From Amycolatopsis pithecellobii (GTDB taxonomy: Bacteria; Actinomycetota; Actinomycetes; Mycobacteriales; Pseudonocardiaceae): a stretch of 64,000 nucleotides of DNA. Under the pieces are notes generated by a model that made no database searches, was not told where the DNA came from, and saw only the letters and a program-made list of their open reading frames with translations. Position 1 is the first letter of the stretch. Every line of letters begins with the position of its first letter. Shown here piece after piece: positions 1-7,887 of this stretch. Made by a program: the position numbers and the translations under genes. Location: the NCBI RefSeq assembly GCF_009707865.1, contig NZ_WMBA01000033.1, positions 1-64,000 of the forward strand, written 5' to 3'.

Positions 1-165
1 GGCTTCGGTTCCGAGCCTGCGATTCCGGCTTCGGTTCCGAGCCTGCGATTCCGGCTTCGGTTCCGAGCCTGCGATTCCGGCTTCGGTTCCGAGCCTGCGA
101 TTCCGGCTTCGGTTCCGAGCCTGCGATTCCGGCTTCGGTTCCGGCTTCGGTTCCGAGCCTGCGGT
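1..165. repeat. 26-bp tandem repeat array at the window edge
   Basis: Five complete identical 26-bp units occupy 1-130. Each starts GGCTTCGGTTCC and carries GAGCCTGCGATTCC. A truncated 12-bp unit (131-142) and one more partial unit, which diverges after GAGCCTGCGG near 163, follow. The array runs off the left edge, so its true length is unknown. The unit length is not a multiple of three and no good reading frame crosses it, so I treat it as non-coding minisatellite DNA. Confidence 0.95.
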
Positions 166-292
166 CCGGGCTTGGGGTCCGTAGGTGGCCGCCGTGGAGT
201 GTGGGGTGGCGCGGGTTGGTCGCGTGGGTCTTTCGCGCCAGTTGGGCGCGGGTCGGTCACGGTCGGCCGCGCAGCCGGCACATCGACCACGA

Positions 293-858
293 GCGATGAT
301 CCCGATTCAGCGCGGCGCTCCCGAAGAAGAGCGACGATCCCGGCCGAGAGCGGTGCTCTCGACACAGAGCGACGACCCCCGCACAGAGCGATGCCCCTAA
401 TCGAGACCGGCAATCCCACCCAGTGCGGCGAGCTCAACCGAGAGCGACGACCCCGACGCAGCGCTGCGATCCAACGCAAAGCGCCGAGCCCACGCAGTGG
501 GGCGGTCCCCACGTAAGCGTCGGCCTCCGCGTAGAGCGGCGATCCCCACCGAGAGCGATGACTTCGATCCAGCGCAGCGCTCCTCACCGAGAGCAGTGAT
601 CTCGCCCGCGAGCGGCGATATCGATGTAGAGCCCCGATTCCCAGTGTGAGCACCGGTCCGTACCAGCGGCGGTGATTACGACCGAGAGCGCCGATTCCCA
701 CAGAGAGCAACGGTCCCTACCGGCAGCGGTGATTACGACCGAGAGCGGTGACTCTCATCGAGAGCAATGATCTCAACTCGGAGCGCGGATGCGTTCCGGG
801 AGCGATGATTCCGACTGAGGGCAGTGATCTCAACTCAAAGCGGCTCTATCGACAGAGA
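293..858. repeat. Degenerate 19-bp tandem repeat array (about 30 units)
   Basis: The stretch can be cut into about 30 units with approximate consensus GCGGTGATCCCNACCGAGA. From 517 to 858 there are 18 successive units in exact 19-bp register, for example 669-687, 726-744, 745-763 and 764-782. From 293 to 516 the units are 17-20 bp and more divergent. Individual copies differ at many positions while GCG/GCA at the start and GAGA at the end are kept. A 19-bp period cannot preserve a reading frame, and the open frames that cross it change repeat phase, so I see no gene here. Confidence 0.9.
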
Positions 859-947
859 GCACCGAGTGGTGCGGCTGAACATCCGTTGGGGCAACCTCGG
901 CCACGGTGGGTTCCCCACCATTGCAGCATTGGCCCCGGGGCGTATTC

Positions 948-1215
948 GGCCGGACTGCGCAAGTTGGCCGGCCCGCGCAAGTTGGCCGGACTGCGCAAGT
1001 TGGCCGGCCCGCGCATGTTGGCCGGTCCAGTCAAGCTCTGCCCCGCGCACCTAGTCGACCCGCGCACGTGCCGCGCCGCCCAGCCAGGATCGCTCAACCT
1101 GGCCCGACGGCTCAACCTGGCCGGTCCAGTCAAGTTGCCGGGCCGGGCCTCTAGCCGGACCGCTCAACCAGGACGGAGCCATCAATCAGGACTGAGCACT
1201 CAACCTGGACCAGCC
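948..1215. repeat. 18-bp tandem repeat, degenerating to the right
   Basis: Four clear 18-bp units (948-965, 966-983, 984-1001, 1002-1019) read GGCCGG, then ACT or CCC, then GCGCAAGTT with one change. A fifth at 1020-1037 is diverged, and scattered relatives (CTCAACCTGGCC, CAAGTTGCCGG) continue to about 1215. The array lies just beyond the 3' end of the left-pointing membrane-protein gene that stops at 1249. The 18-bp period allows open frames, but these have low-complexity translations and no recognisable start, so they are probably not genes. Confidence 0.8.
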
Positions 1216-1248
1216 GCATCCCCGGGCTGGTCGACGTGGCGGATCTCC

Positions 1249-2211
1249 TCAACCCGGGCTGGGCGCCGTTCCTGCGAGGGGCTCGCCTGGGCGGGAGCGC
1301 CATCGTGCGCCGGTTGCGGCTAGGGCCGTGAGCAGGTCTGCGACGGTGAACATCACGCGCGAGGCGAGGGCGAACGCCAGGGCCTTGCCGGCGGAAATGC
1401 CGTTCGCCGTCAGCATCGCGACCAGTACGGCCTCTCGCACACCGGCGCCGCTGGGCAACAGGAACGCGACCGAACCGGCGGTCATCGCCAGTGCCATCGC
1501 CCCGATGCAGGGCAGTAGGCCGGCGCTACCCGTCAGCAGCCACAGGTGCACACCTTGCAGCGACCACGCGACGAGTGCGGCGCCGAACGCCGTGCCGACG
1601 CGAAGCCCGCTGAACGCCCGTTCCAACGGCGGGCGGCGTAGCAGTTTCAGTGCTCGCGCGGTGATCCATGTCAGCACCCGGGGATGCAACACACCCACAG
1701 CCGGGATCGTGGCGAGCAACCACCATTGTGGGCCGGCGAGCATTGCCAGCTGCGCCGCGGCGATCAGCCCGATGCCGAACTGCACGAACGATCCCGTGAA
1801 CACCCGCGCTCGTGACAGCCCCGCCTTGCGGCCCAGCTCAGCTTGCAGCAGGTACGCCCACAACGAACCCGGCACGTACTTGCCGAGGGCGCCGACGAGG
1901 TTGATCCGCGCGCCTCGCCGGAAACCGACCGGCGGGCCGAGTCCGTCGATCAGGACATGCCAGCCGTAGGTGGACACACCAATGCTCGCCACCAGCGCAA
2001 GCAGGCTCAGCCCCGAGGACGACCACGGAATGTCCGCCAGCGTGCGCCAGAACTCCGACCAGTTGGCGACGAGCGCACGCACCGCGAAACCGACGACGAG
2101 CATGACAGCGACCCAGCGGATCACGCTGTAGCGATCGAAACCGGCGCGGGTCGGCTTCCCGTTGATCACGGTCGGCCCGCCTTCCGTCGGATCGGGAGCT
2201 CTGGGTTTCAT
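1249..2211 (-). CDS. LPG_synthase_TM (UPF0104) family polytopic membrane protein
   Basis: Integral membrane protein of about 320 residues with seven or eight hydrophobic segments, resembling the transmembrane domain of lysylphosphatidylglycerol synthase and the AglD-type proteins of surface glycan loci. The C-terminal aminoacyl-transferase domain of MprF is absent, so it cannot itself make lysyl-lipid; a transport or flippase-like role is an inference. I chose the ATG at 2211 because it follows the stop of the LuxC-like gene by 5 bp. A longer frame would run into that gene. It is the last gene of the six-gene operon that begins with the LpxA-like acyltransferase, so it probably handles a lipid or lipid-linked sugar made there. 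Confidence 0.8.
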   Translation of the reverse strand: MKPRAPDPTEGGPTVINGKPTRAGFDRYSVIRWVAVMLVVGFAVRALVANWSEFWRTLADIPWSSSGLSLLALVASIGVSTYGWHVLIDGLGPPVGFRRGARINLVGALGKYVPGSLWAYLLQAELGRKAGLSRARVFTGSFVQFGIGLIAAAQLAMLAGPQWWLLATIPAVGVLHPRVLTWITARALKLLRRPPLERAFSGLRVGTAFGAALVAWSLQGVHLWLLTGSAGLLPCIGAMALAMTAGSVAFLLPSGAGVREAVLVAMLTANGISAGKALAFALASRVMFTVADLLTALAATGARWRSRPGEPLAGTAPSPG

Positions 2212-2216
2212 CGGCC

Positions 2217-3308
2217 TCAGACTGTGACGGTGATCAGTTTTGTGAACTCGGCAAGGAGATCGTAACCGTCCCACACTGGGGAGAACCTGAGCGCGGATCC
2301 AAAGGGGACGATCCGGTCCACTCCTGCGCTCGCCGCGAACTCGGCCAGTTCCTCGTACCCGAAACCGAAATGAGTCACGGTCTGGTCCTTGCGCCGCACC
2401 TTCGGCACGAGTTCGGCGAGCGAGCTCACCCGGGAATGTGTGAAAACTCCCACACCAAGCCAGTCTCGCACGATGTCCGGGGATTCGAGGCTCGTCACGG
2501 CAGCACTGTCGAAAACGATCTTCTCGACGCGACCGTCCGCGGCTGCGCCATACGTCGAAACGCGTTTCTGTACCGCCATCGCGGAATCAGTGACGTGGCC
2601 TTTTTCTCGCGCGACGGACACGAGTAGCGCCCGGAACTCCGCCGAGGGGTCGCCGTCGCCGACCCAGAAAACCCCGCGTGGCGAGGAACAGGCCGCCTGA
2701 TCGAACCAGTACGCGTCGGTGAAGAAAGCTTCCACCGCCGCCCGCCGCTCCCGTGCGGAAGCCCGCTGCCAGCCCGCGACGGACACGATCGCGAACGAAG
2801 AACGATCGGGAAACGTCAGGTCACGGGCGTGCGGCGCAAGGGGAAACTTCCGCAACGCGGTGACGGAATCGTCGCCGCCCCACAGCACACGCAGATCGGC
2901 GGCGGCCGACAGTTCCGCGGTCAGCTCGTCGTCACGGTCGTAGGTGATCATCTGCTGGGTCCGCGCGATGACCGGTTCTTCCAGCTCATGCCACACATCC
3001 AGAATCGCCCGCGCGGCGGCGCCCGCACGCGGCGAGATCCGTACGACGTTGGTGTTCCCGGCGAGTGCGGACAGCGCCCACGAATAGACGAACACAGTGT
3101 CCACATTGGCCGGTGGCACGTGGAACACCACACCGCGCGGGCGGCGCATACCGTCCAAACGGGACAGTTGTCGCTCGGTTTCCGCGCGCCGCAGGAAAAA
3201 GCCGAGTGACGCCAGCTCCGGATACCGTCTTCCGAGCGCCAGCAACCGCCGCCCGAAGCGGTCCAGGAAAGCGACCACGCGTTCGTCGCCCACCGTCAAC
3301 TCAGTCAT
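2217..3308 (-). CDS. LuxC-like acyl-CoA/acyl-protein reductase
   Basis: 363 residues, aldehyde-dehydrogenase fold, LuxC type: the family reduces a fatty acyl thioester to a fatty aldehyde with NADPH through a cysteine thioester. The expected nucleophile is Cys207 in FDQAACSSP, and the N-terminal nucleotide-binding region has the family string VFHVPPANVDTVFVYS at 61-76. Its start overlaps the LuxE-like stop as ATGA (3305-3308), so the two are translationally coupled, as their luminescence homologues are functionally. No luciferase gene is present, so the aldehyde would serve another end. The exact substrate is unknown. Confidence 0.85.
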   Translation of the reverse strand: MTELTVGDERVVAFLDRFGRRLLALGRRYPELASLGFFLRRAETERQLSRLDGMRRPRGVVFHVPPANVDTVFVYSWALSALAGNTNVVRISPRAGAAARAILDVWHELEEPVIARTQQMITYDRDDELTAELSAAADLRVLWGGDDSVTALRKFPLAPHARDLTFPDRSSFAIVSVAGWQRASARERRAAVEAFFTDAYWFDQAACSSPRGVFWVGDGDPSAEFRALLVSVAREKGHVTDSAMAVQKRVSTYGAAADGRVEKIVFDSAAVTSLESPDIVRDWLGVGVFTHSRVSSLAELVPKVRRKDQTVTHFGFGYEELAEFAASAGVDRIVPFGSALRFSPVWDGYDLLAEFTKLITVTV

Positions 3309-4294
3309 GCCGCGACACTGTCCGAGCAGCCGCGAACTTCCGCTTTCGGCAGACGGCCCAATACCGAAAACCGCTTACCCGGCCAGTCACCGTCGTCGAT
3401 TCCGTGGCACACCCCGAGATCCTCGGTCAGCAGCACATGCCCGGGATACGACCGCGGCAACGTGCTGACCACCTCGATCACCCCGGGAACACCCACCGGC
3501 TGCTCGGCCCAGGTGCGCGGATCGCGGATCACCACGTCCGCGAATTCCGGGCAGTACAAGCCATCGCCGGACGGTCCTTCGAGGAATACCGTGCCGATCT
3601 GCTCGACCATGCCGTAGTAGTTGTGGATTCGCCGGAGCCCGGTGTCCTCAGCGAAGCGCCGCCGGAACTCCGTATTGTCCACGGCTTTCTCGGCGAGTTT
3701 CTTCCAGCCGCCGGAGTGGATCAGAATGCCGTTCGACAAATCGAGCCTATGCTCGCGCGCGACCTCGTACAGATGCTGCCACACCAGGAAGGTGAACCCG
3801 AAGACCAGGAACGGCTCGCCGCCGTGTTCGGCCAGGAACCGTTGCAGCGCAGAGACATCCGGCTTTTCTGATTCGTCGAGCAGGTACACGTGCCTGCGCC
3901 CGAAGTTCGCCATCCCGAGCACTCCGGCACCGCGCGCGGACGACGAGCGCATGATGCTTTTCCGGTCCACCACCAACATCGGCAGCCGCGACGGGCCAAG
4001 TACCCGTTGCAGCGTCGAAGCGAGATGCCGGGGCTGCGCCGCGGCGGCCGCCTTGTCGAGAAAGATCCGCGAAGGCGCGCCGGTCGTGCCCGAGGACGTC
4101 AGCACCCGGAACACCTCGTGCTCCGGAATGCTTTTCAGCGCATGGGTTTTGAACAACCGCACCGGCAACCAGGGCAGGTCCGCCACCGAGGTGAACGACT
4201 CGCCGGTCCCGAGTGCGGACAGGATCCGGTTGTACTCCGGGCAGCGCGCGCGATGATGCGCGGTCAGCTCGGCGAGTTCCGCGACCAGGCTCAT
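3305..4294 (-). CDS. LuxE-like acyl-protein synthetase
   Basis: 329 residues with the LuxE/PaaK-like adenylation pattern: the phosphate-binding loop SSGTTGAPS is near residue 68 and YYGMVEQIG near 225. LuxE enzymes activate a fatty acid as acyl-AMP and pass it to a cysteine before reduction by LuxC. The gene overlaps its upstream AMP-ligase neighbour (4291-4294) and the downstream LuxC-like gene by 4 bp each. Having LuxE next to a second AMP ligase and a dedicated acyl carrier protein is unusual and suggests two acyl-activation steps, one feeding the carrier protein and one the reductase. That division of labour is my inference. Confidence 0.85.
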   Translation of the reverse strand: MSLVAELAELTAHHRARCPEYNRILSALGTGESFTSVADLPWLPVRLFKTHALKSIPEHEVFRVLTSSGTTGAPSRIFLDKAAAAAQPRHLASTLQRVLGPSRLPMLVVDRKSIMRSSSARGAGVLGMANFGRRHVYLLDESEKPDVSALQRFLAEHGGEPFLVFGFTFLVWQHLYEVAREHRLDLSNGILIHSGGWKKLAEKAVDNTEFRRRFAEDTGLRRIHNYYGMVEQIGTVFLEGPSGDGLYCPEFADVVIRDPRTWAEQPVGVPGVIEVVSTLPRSYPGHVLLTEDLGVCHGIDDGDWPGKRFSVLGRLPKAEVRGCSDSVAA

Positions 4295-5688
4295 ATCAGC
4301 TCCGTCAGCGCCTGGTAGTCGATCTTTCCGCTCGCCAGCAACGGCACCACGTCGATCGGCCGCACGTCGAAACCCGACGCGTGCAGGTGCAGCAACTCGC
4401 CGAGCGCGCGCGAAGCCTGTTTGCTCACGTCCTTGGCGATGCCCTCAGCGAACAACACGACCTTGTCCCCGGCCGGAATCGCGGCGACGATGTCGATGCC
4501 CAGGCCGATCGTGCGGGCCGCCTGCTCGAGATCGTCGAGGTTGATCCGGTTGCCGAACACCTTGCCGATGCGCTTGAGCCTGCCGGTGACGAACAGGTAC
4601 CCGTCCTCGTCGAGATAACCGAGGTCACCGGTCGGCAGCACCCCGCCGAGCTCGTCGCCGCGCGCGAGCCCCGCCGCGTCCTCCGCGTACCCCATCATCA
4701 CGTTGGGACCGCGGTAGATGACCTCGCCGGTGATCTTCGGATGCGTGGTTTCCGAGCCGTCGTTCTGCCGGATGCCGAACTGGCCGCCGGGCATCGCCGG
4801 CCCGACCGAAGCCGGTTTGTACGCCAGCTGTTCCGCGGGCATCGTCGCCATCCTCGGGGCGGCCTCGGTTTGCCCGTACATCACGTACAGCCCACCGCCC
4901 GCCGACCGCATCCGGGTGTCGAACTCCGTGACCAGGTCGGGACGCAGCCGCCCGCCCGCCTGGGTGAGCGCGCGCAGCCGCGGGTAACGCGCCGGATCGA
5001 AATCCAGGCGCCGCAACATCTCGTAGTGGTACGGAACTGCGGCGATCGAGGTACAGCCGCTCCCGGTCACGGCATCCCAGAAGGGGCGGCCGAGGATCCC
5101 GGACGGCTCGATCACCACCGTCGCGCCGTGCGCGAGGTGCGAGTTCAGCACCGACATCCCGTAGCTGTAGTGCGGCGGCAGGCTCGTCGGCGCCACGTCG
5201 TCCGGCCCGATGCCCAGCACCTCGGCGATCGCGTGCGCGTTGGTCAGCACCGCGCGGCGGGACAGCCGGGCGAACTGCGGGGCGCCGGTGGAACCACTGG
5301 TGGCCAGCAGGACCGCCAGGTCCGGATGCGGGCGCACCCCCTCGGTGGCCGTCCGTACCCAATCCTCGCCCTCGGCGCGATACCCCGCCGGCGGCGCCGC
5401 ATCCGGCGCGCCGAGCACGGCACCCGGCTGGAATCGGACGATCAGTTTGCCCAGCGACTCGGCCCCCAGCGCGGGATCGATGAGCGCGACCGCGCGTTGC
5501 GCTTCGAACGCACCGAGATACCGCAGCAGACCGGTCAGCCCGATCGGCACCCGGGCGAACAACACGCCTTCGGGCAGCGCGGAAAGCGCTTCCACGATCC
5601 GGTTCACCTCGCGGACCAGCTCGTCGTGCTCCAGCGTGCGACCGGAAGTCACATCGACGAGCCTGGCGCCGTCACCGATGAGCGTCAC
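4291..5688 (-). CDS. AMP-dependent acyl ligase (ANL superfamily)
   Basis: 465 residues, adenylate-forming enzyme. Visible family motifs are TSGSTGAPQ near 130 (P-loop-like), YGQTEAAPRM near 273, TGDLGYLDEDGYLFVTGR near 355 (hinge region) and a C-terminal GKIDYQ containing the lysine used in adenylation. It should activate a carboxylic acid as acyl-AMP and load it onto CoA or a carrier protein. An acyl carrier protein gene lies directly upstream (13 bp), so loading of that protein is the likeliest role. It is slightly short for the family, with a compact N-terminal domain. Confidence 0.85.
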   Translation of the reverse strand: MTLIGDGARLVDVTSGRTLEHDELVREVNRIVEALSALPEGVLFARVPIGLTGLLRYLGAFEAQRAVALIDPALGAESLGKLIVRFQPGAVLGAPDAAPPAGYRAEGEDWVRTATEGVRPHPDLAVLLATSGSTGAPQFARLSRRAVLTNAHAIAEVLGIGPDDVAPTSLPPHYSYGMSVLNSHLAHGATVVIEPSGILGRPFWDAVTGSGCTSIAAVPYHYEMLRRLDFDPARYPRLRALTQAGGRLRPDLVTEFDTRMRSAGGGLYVMYGQTEAAPRMATMPAEQLAYKPASVGPAMPGGQFGIRQNDGSETTHPKITGEVIYRGPNVMMGYAEDAAGLARGDELGGVLPTGDLGYLDEDGYLFVTGRLKRIGKVFGNRINLDDLEQAARTIGLGIDIVAAIPAGDKVVLFAEGIAKDVSKQASRALGELLHLHASGFDVRPIDVVPLLASGKIDYQALTELI

Positions 5689-5701
5689 TCCGACAGCCTC
5701 C

Positions 5702-5935
5702 TCAGCCGCGTAACTGTGTCACCAGGTCCAACGCGACCTTGAAACTGCTGAGATCGAGCACCTGGTCGGTGTCCAGCTGGATGTCGAACTCGTCCTCGAT
5801 GGCGGCGACGAGCGTCATATGCCCGACCGAATCCCACTCCTCGGTACCGCGGTACTCGAGCCGCTGGACGTCCACGTCCTGGTCGAGGTCCAGCGCCGCC
5901 ACGAAAACGCCTCGCAGGCGCTGTTCGATCTCCAC
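5702..5935 (-). CDS. Acyl carrier protein
   Basis: 77 residues, acidic, with the phosphopantetheine attachment site at Ser36 in EEWDSVGHM. The pattern WDSxxH/M is more typical of stand-alone carrier proteins of specialised pathways than of the fatty-acid synthase AcpP (DSLD). It lies 3 bp after the LpxA-like gene and 13 bp before the AMP ligase, so it is probably the acyl donor for the former and the acceptor for the latter. Ends at TAA/TGA region near 5702. Confidence 0.9.
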   Translation of the reverse strand: MEIEQRLRGVFVAALDLDQDVDVQRLEYRGTEEWDSVGHMTLVAAIEDEFDIQLDTDQVLDLSSFKVALDLVTQLRG

Positions 5936-5938
5936 GTC

Positions 5939-6637
5939 TCAGTCCTTCCGCTCTTCCCACGCTCGCACCAAAGTAGAGAGCCCGGCGGGCAACGCGTACA
6001 TCAGCCCATCGGGTGGAAGTCGCGTTTTGCCCTTGAGCCACGGTTCGAGCTGATCAATCGTGTCCTGGTCGAGGCCTAGCCGAGTCAGCCCGACCACGTT
6101 GAGGCCGGTGACCCGGGCAGGGTTGCCGACTGCGATCGTGAAAGCCCTGACCTCGCGGCGGACGGCCGCGCCCATGCCCACCATGGCGCCCGGTCCGATC
6201 CGCACCTGCTGATGGACGATCGAGCCCATCCCGAGGTTGGCTCGCGACCAGACGTGCACATGCCCGCCCAGCACGACATTGGAGGCCAACGTCACCCCGT
6301 CCCCGATGAGGCAGTCGTGCGCGACATGACTTCCTCGCAGGTAGTAGCCGTCGTCGCCGAGCACAGTGGGACGCCGCGTGCCCTGATGCACGCTGACGTA
6401 CTCCCGGATCCGGTTGCGGTGCCCGATGCGCACGCCCGCGCCCGTGGGATCGTCGTCCCACGCCGGATGCGGGCCGTCCCGGTCCTCGGCCGGCGTGCCG
6501 ATGGTGACATGCGGGCCGATCCAGTTGCCGTCGCCGATGACCGTCGGCCCGGCGACGACCGTGTACGGCCCGATGACGTTGGCGGTCCCGAGCTCGACAC
6601 CCGGCCCCAGCACCGCGGTCGGGTGGATGCGATTCAC
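5939..6637 (-). CDS. LpxA-like acyl-ACP: nucleotide-sugar acyltransferase
   Basis: 232 residues of hexapeptide repeats forming a left-handed beta helix. It matches LpxA over its whole length: IHPTA at the N-terminus, IGHRNRIREYVSVHQGT at 71-87, and SHVAHDCLIGDG at 103-114 with the LpxA catalytic base equivalent at His107. GMGSIVHQ and AVGNPARVTGLNVVGL follow, and a short C-terminal helical part ends it. LpxA transfers an acyl chain from ACP to UDP-GlcNAc, or to the 3-amino group of UDP-GlcNAc3N in bacteria with GnnA/GnnB. A lipid-A enzyme is unexpected in a Gram-positive actinomycete; here it heads an operon with its own carrier protein. Confidence 0.85.
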   Translation of the reverse strand: MNRIHPTAVLGPGVELGTANVIGPYTVVAGPTVIGDGNWIGPHVTIGTPAEDRDGPHPAWDDDPTGAGVRIGHRNRIREYVSVHQGTRRPTVLGDDGYYLRGSHVAHDCLIGDGVTLASNVVLGGHVHVWSRANLGMGSIVHQQVRIGPGAMVGMGAAVRREVRAFTIAVGNPARVTGLNVVGLTRLGLDQDTIDQLEPWLKGKTRLPPDGLMYALPAGLSTLVRAWEERKD

Positions 6638-6656
6638 GGGCAGCCACCCTACCTAC

Positions 6657-6762
6657 TGTGCCGTTCGTTACTAATCCGACCACAGTCACGGCTATCCGGC
6701 TTGCGCGGCAACGGTTACGTATTGCTCAGGGTCCGCCTACTTTTGGTCGGATTAGTAAACGA
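6657..6762. repeat. Dispersed palindromic element, copy A
   Basis: Two 13-bp arms pair perfectly: TACTAATCCGACC (6669-6681) and GGTCGGATTAGTA (6745-6757). Flanking and internal sequence (TGTG before the left arm, TCCGCCTACTTTTGG before the right arm) is shared with a second copy at 62785-62886. It fills the divergent region between the LpxA-like gene and the DegT aminotransferase, so it probably contains or modifies their promoters. It could be a small non-autonomous mobile element, a structured RNA or a regulatory palindrome; the sequence alone does not decide. Confidence 0.7.
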
Positions 6763-6780
6763 CACCGGAGGACTCGCCAG

Positions 6781-7887
6781 ATGATTCCCCTCACCGTCGT
6801 CGACGTCCGCGACGCCGAGCCGCTCGTGATCGAGGTGCTGCGCTCGGGGAGTCTCGCCCAGGGGCCGATGGTCGCCCGGTTCGAGGAGGCGTTCGCGCGC
6901 GTCGCGGGCACGGCACACGCGGTCGCGGTGAACAACGGGACGACGGCGCTGGTGGCGTCGTTGCAGGCGCTGGGGCTGCGGCCGGGCGACGAAGTGGTCA
7001 CGTCGCCGTTCACGTTCGTGGCCACGCTCAACGCGATACTGGAGGCAGGTGCGACGGTTCGGTTCGCCGACGTGTCGCGGACGGACTTCGCACTCGACCC
7101 GGAGGCGGTCGCGGAGGTGATCGGCCCGCGGACGAAGGTGCTGTTGCCCGTGCACCTGTACGGGCAGCCGGCGGACATGGGCAAGCTCGCGCCGCTGGCC
7201 GCCGAGCACGGGCTGCGCATCGTCGAGGATGCCGCCCAGTCGGTCGGCGCGTCCTTAGAGGGCAAACCGGCCGGATCGTACGGTTTGGGTTGCTTTTCCT
7301 TGTACGCCACCAAGAACGTCACCACCGGCGAAGGCGGCATGATCACCTGCGATGACGACGAGGTGGCGGACCGGCTGCGGTTGCTGCGTAACCAAGGCAT
7401 GCGCGCGCGGTACGCGTACGAAACGGCCGGGCACAACTACCGGATGTCGGAACTGCACGCGGCGGTCGGCATCCCGCAGCTGGCGAAGCTCGACGGGCTG
7501 ATCGCCATCAGGCAACGCAACGCGCGCCAGTTGTCCACCGGGCTCGCCGGCGCGCCGGGCCTAGCCGTCCCGGCCGTGTTGCCGGGCCGTTCGCATGTCT
7601 GGCATCAGTACACGGTGCTGATCGGGCCGCACGCGATGCTTTCGCGCGAGGAACTCATCTCGGAGCTGACCGAACGCGGAATCGGGACCGGGGTGTACTA
7701 CCCGAAGCTGGTGTTCGATCACGAATGCTTCCGCGATCATCCGCAGATCCCGGCGGTCCGCCCGCAGGAATTCCCGGTGGCGCACCGGCTGAGCCAGGAA
7801 GCGCTTTCCCTTCCGGTACATCCGGCGCTGACGGAGTCCGATGTGGACACTGTCGTGCGTGAGGTCAGAGAGGCGCTCGGCGCATGA
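6781..7887 (+). CDS. DegT/DnrJ/EryC1/StrS sugar aminotransferase (GnnB-like)
   Basis: 368 residues, PLP-dependent sugar aminotransferase. The Schiff-base lysine is Lys178 in SLYATKNVTTGEGG, and EDAAQSVGA at 149-157 is the cofactor-contacting aspartate region. These enzymes aminate a keto sugar nucleotide. The ATG at 6781 was chosen because GGAGG lies just upstream, and an in-frame extension to 6658 would be translated from the palindromic element. The stop overlaps the next gene (ATGA, 7884-7887). The partner is a Gfo/Idh dehydrogenase, and an LpxA-like gene is divergent. This trio matches the gnnA-gnnB-lpxA set for 3-amino-3-deoxy-GlcNAc; the substrate remains inferred. Confidence 0.88.
   Translation: MIPLTVVDVRDAEPLVIEVLRSGSLAQGPMVARFEEAFARVAGTAHAVAVNNGTTALVASLQALGLRPGDEVVTSPFTFVATLNAILEAGATVRFADVSRTDFALDPEAVAEVIGPRTKVLLPVHLYGQPADMGKLAPLAAEHGLRIVEDAAQSVGASLEGKPAGSYGLGCFSLYATKNVTTGEGGMITCDDDEVADRLRLLRNQGMRARYAYETAGHNYRMSELHAAVGIPQLAKLDGLIAIRQRNARQLSTGLAGAPGLAVPAVLPGRSHVWHQYTVLIGPHAMLSREELISELTERGIGTGVYYPKLVFDHECFRDHPQIPAVRPQEFPVAHRLSQEALSLPVHPALTESDVDTVVREVREALGA

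Noticed and set aside
748-1323. 191-codon open frame and several others across the repeat arrays
   Set aside because: Their translations are low-complexity readings of the 19-bp and 18-bp repeats, they have no ribosome-binding site, and the 19-bp unit cannot keep one frame.
4213-5742. Long plus-strand open frame opposite the AMP ligase
   Set aside because: It is the antisense of a clear adenylating enzyme; the high GC content gives long open frames on the other strand. The protein is Arg/Pro/His-rich with no domain.
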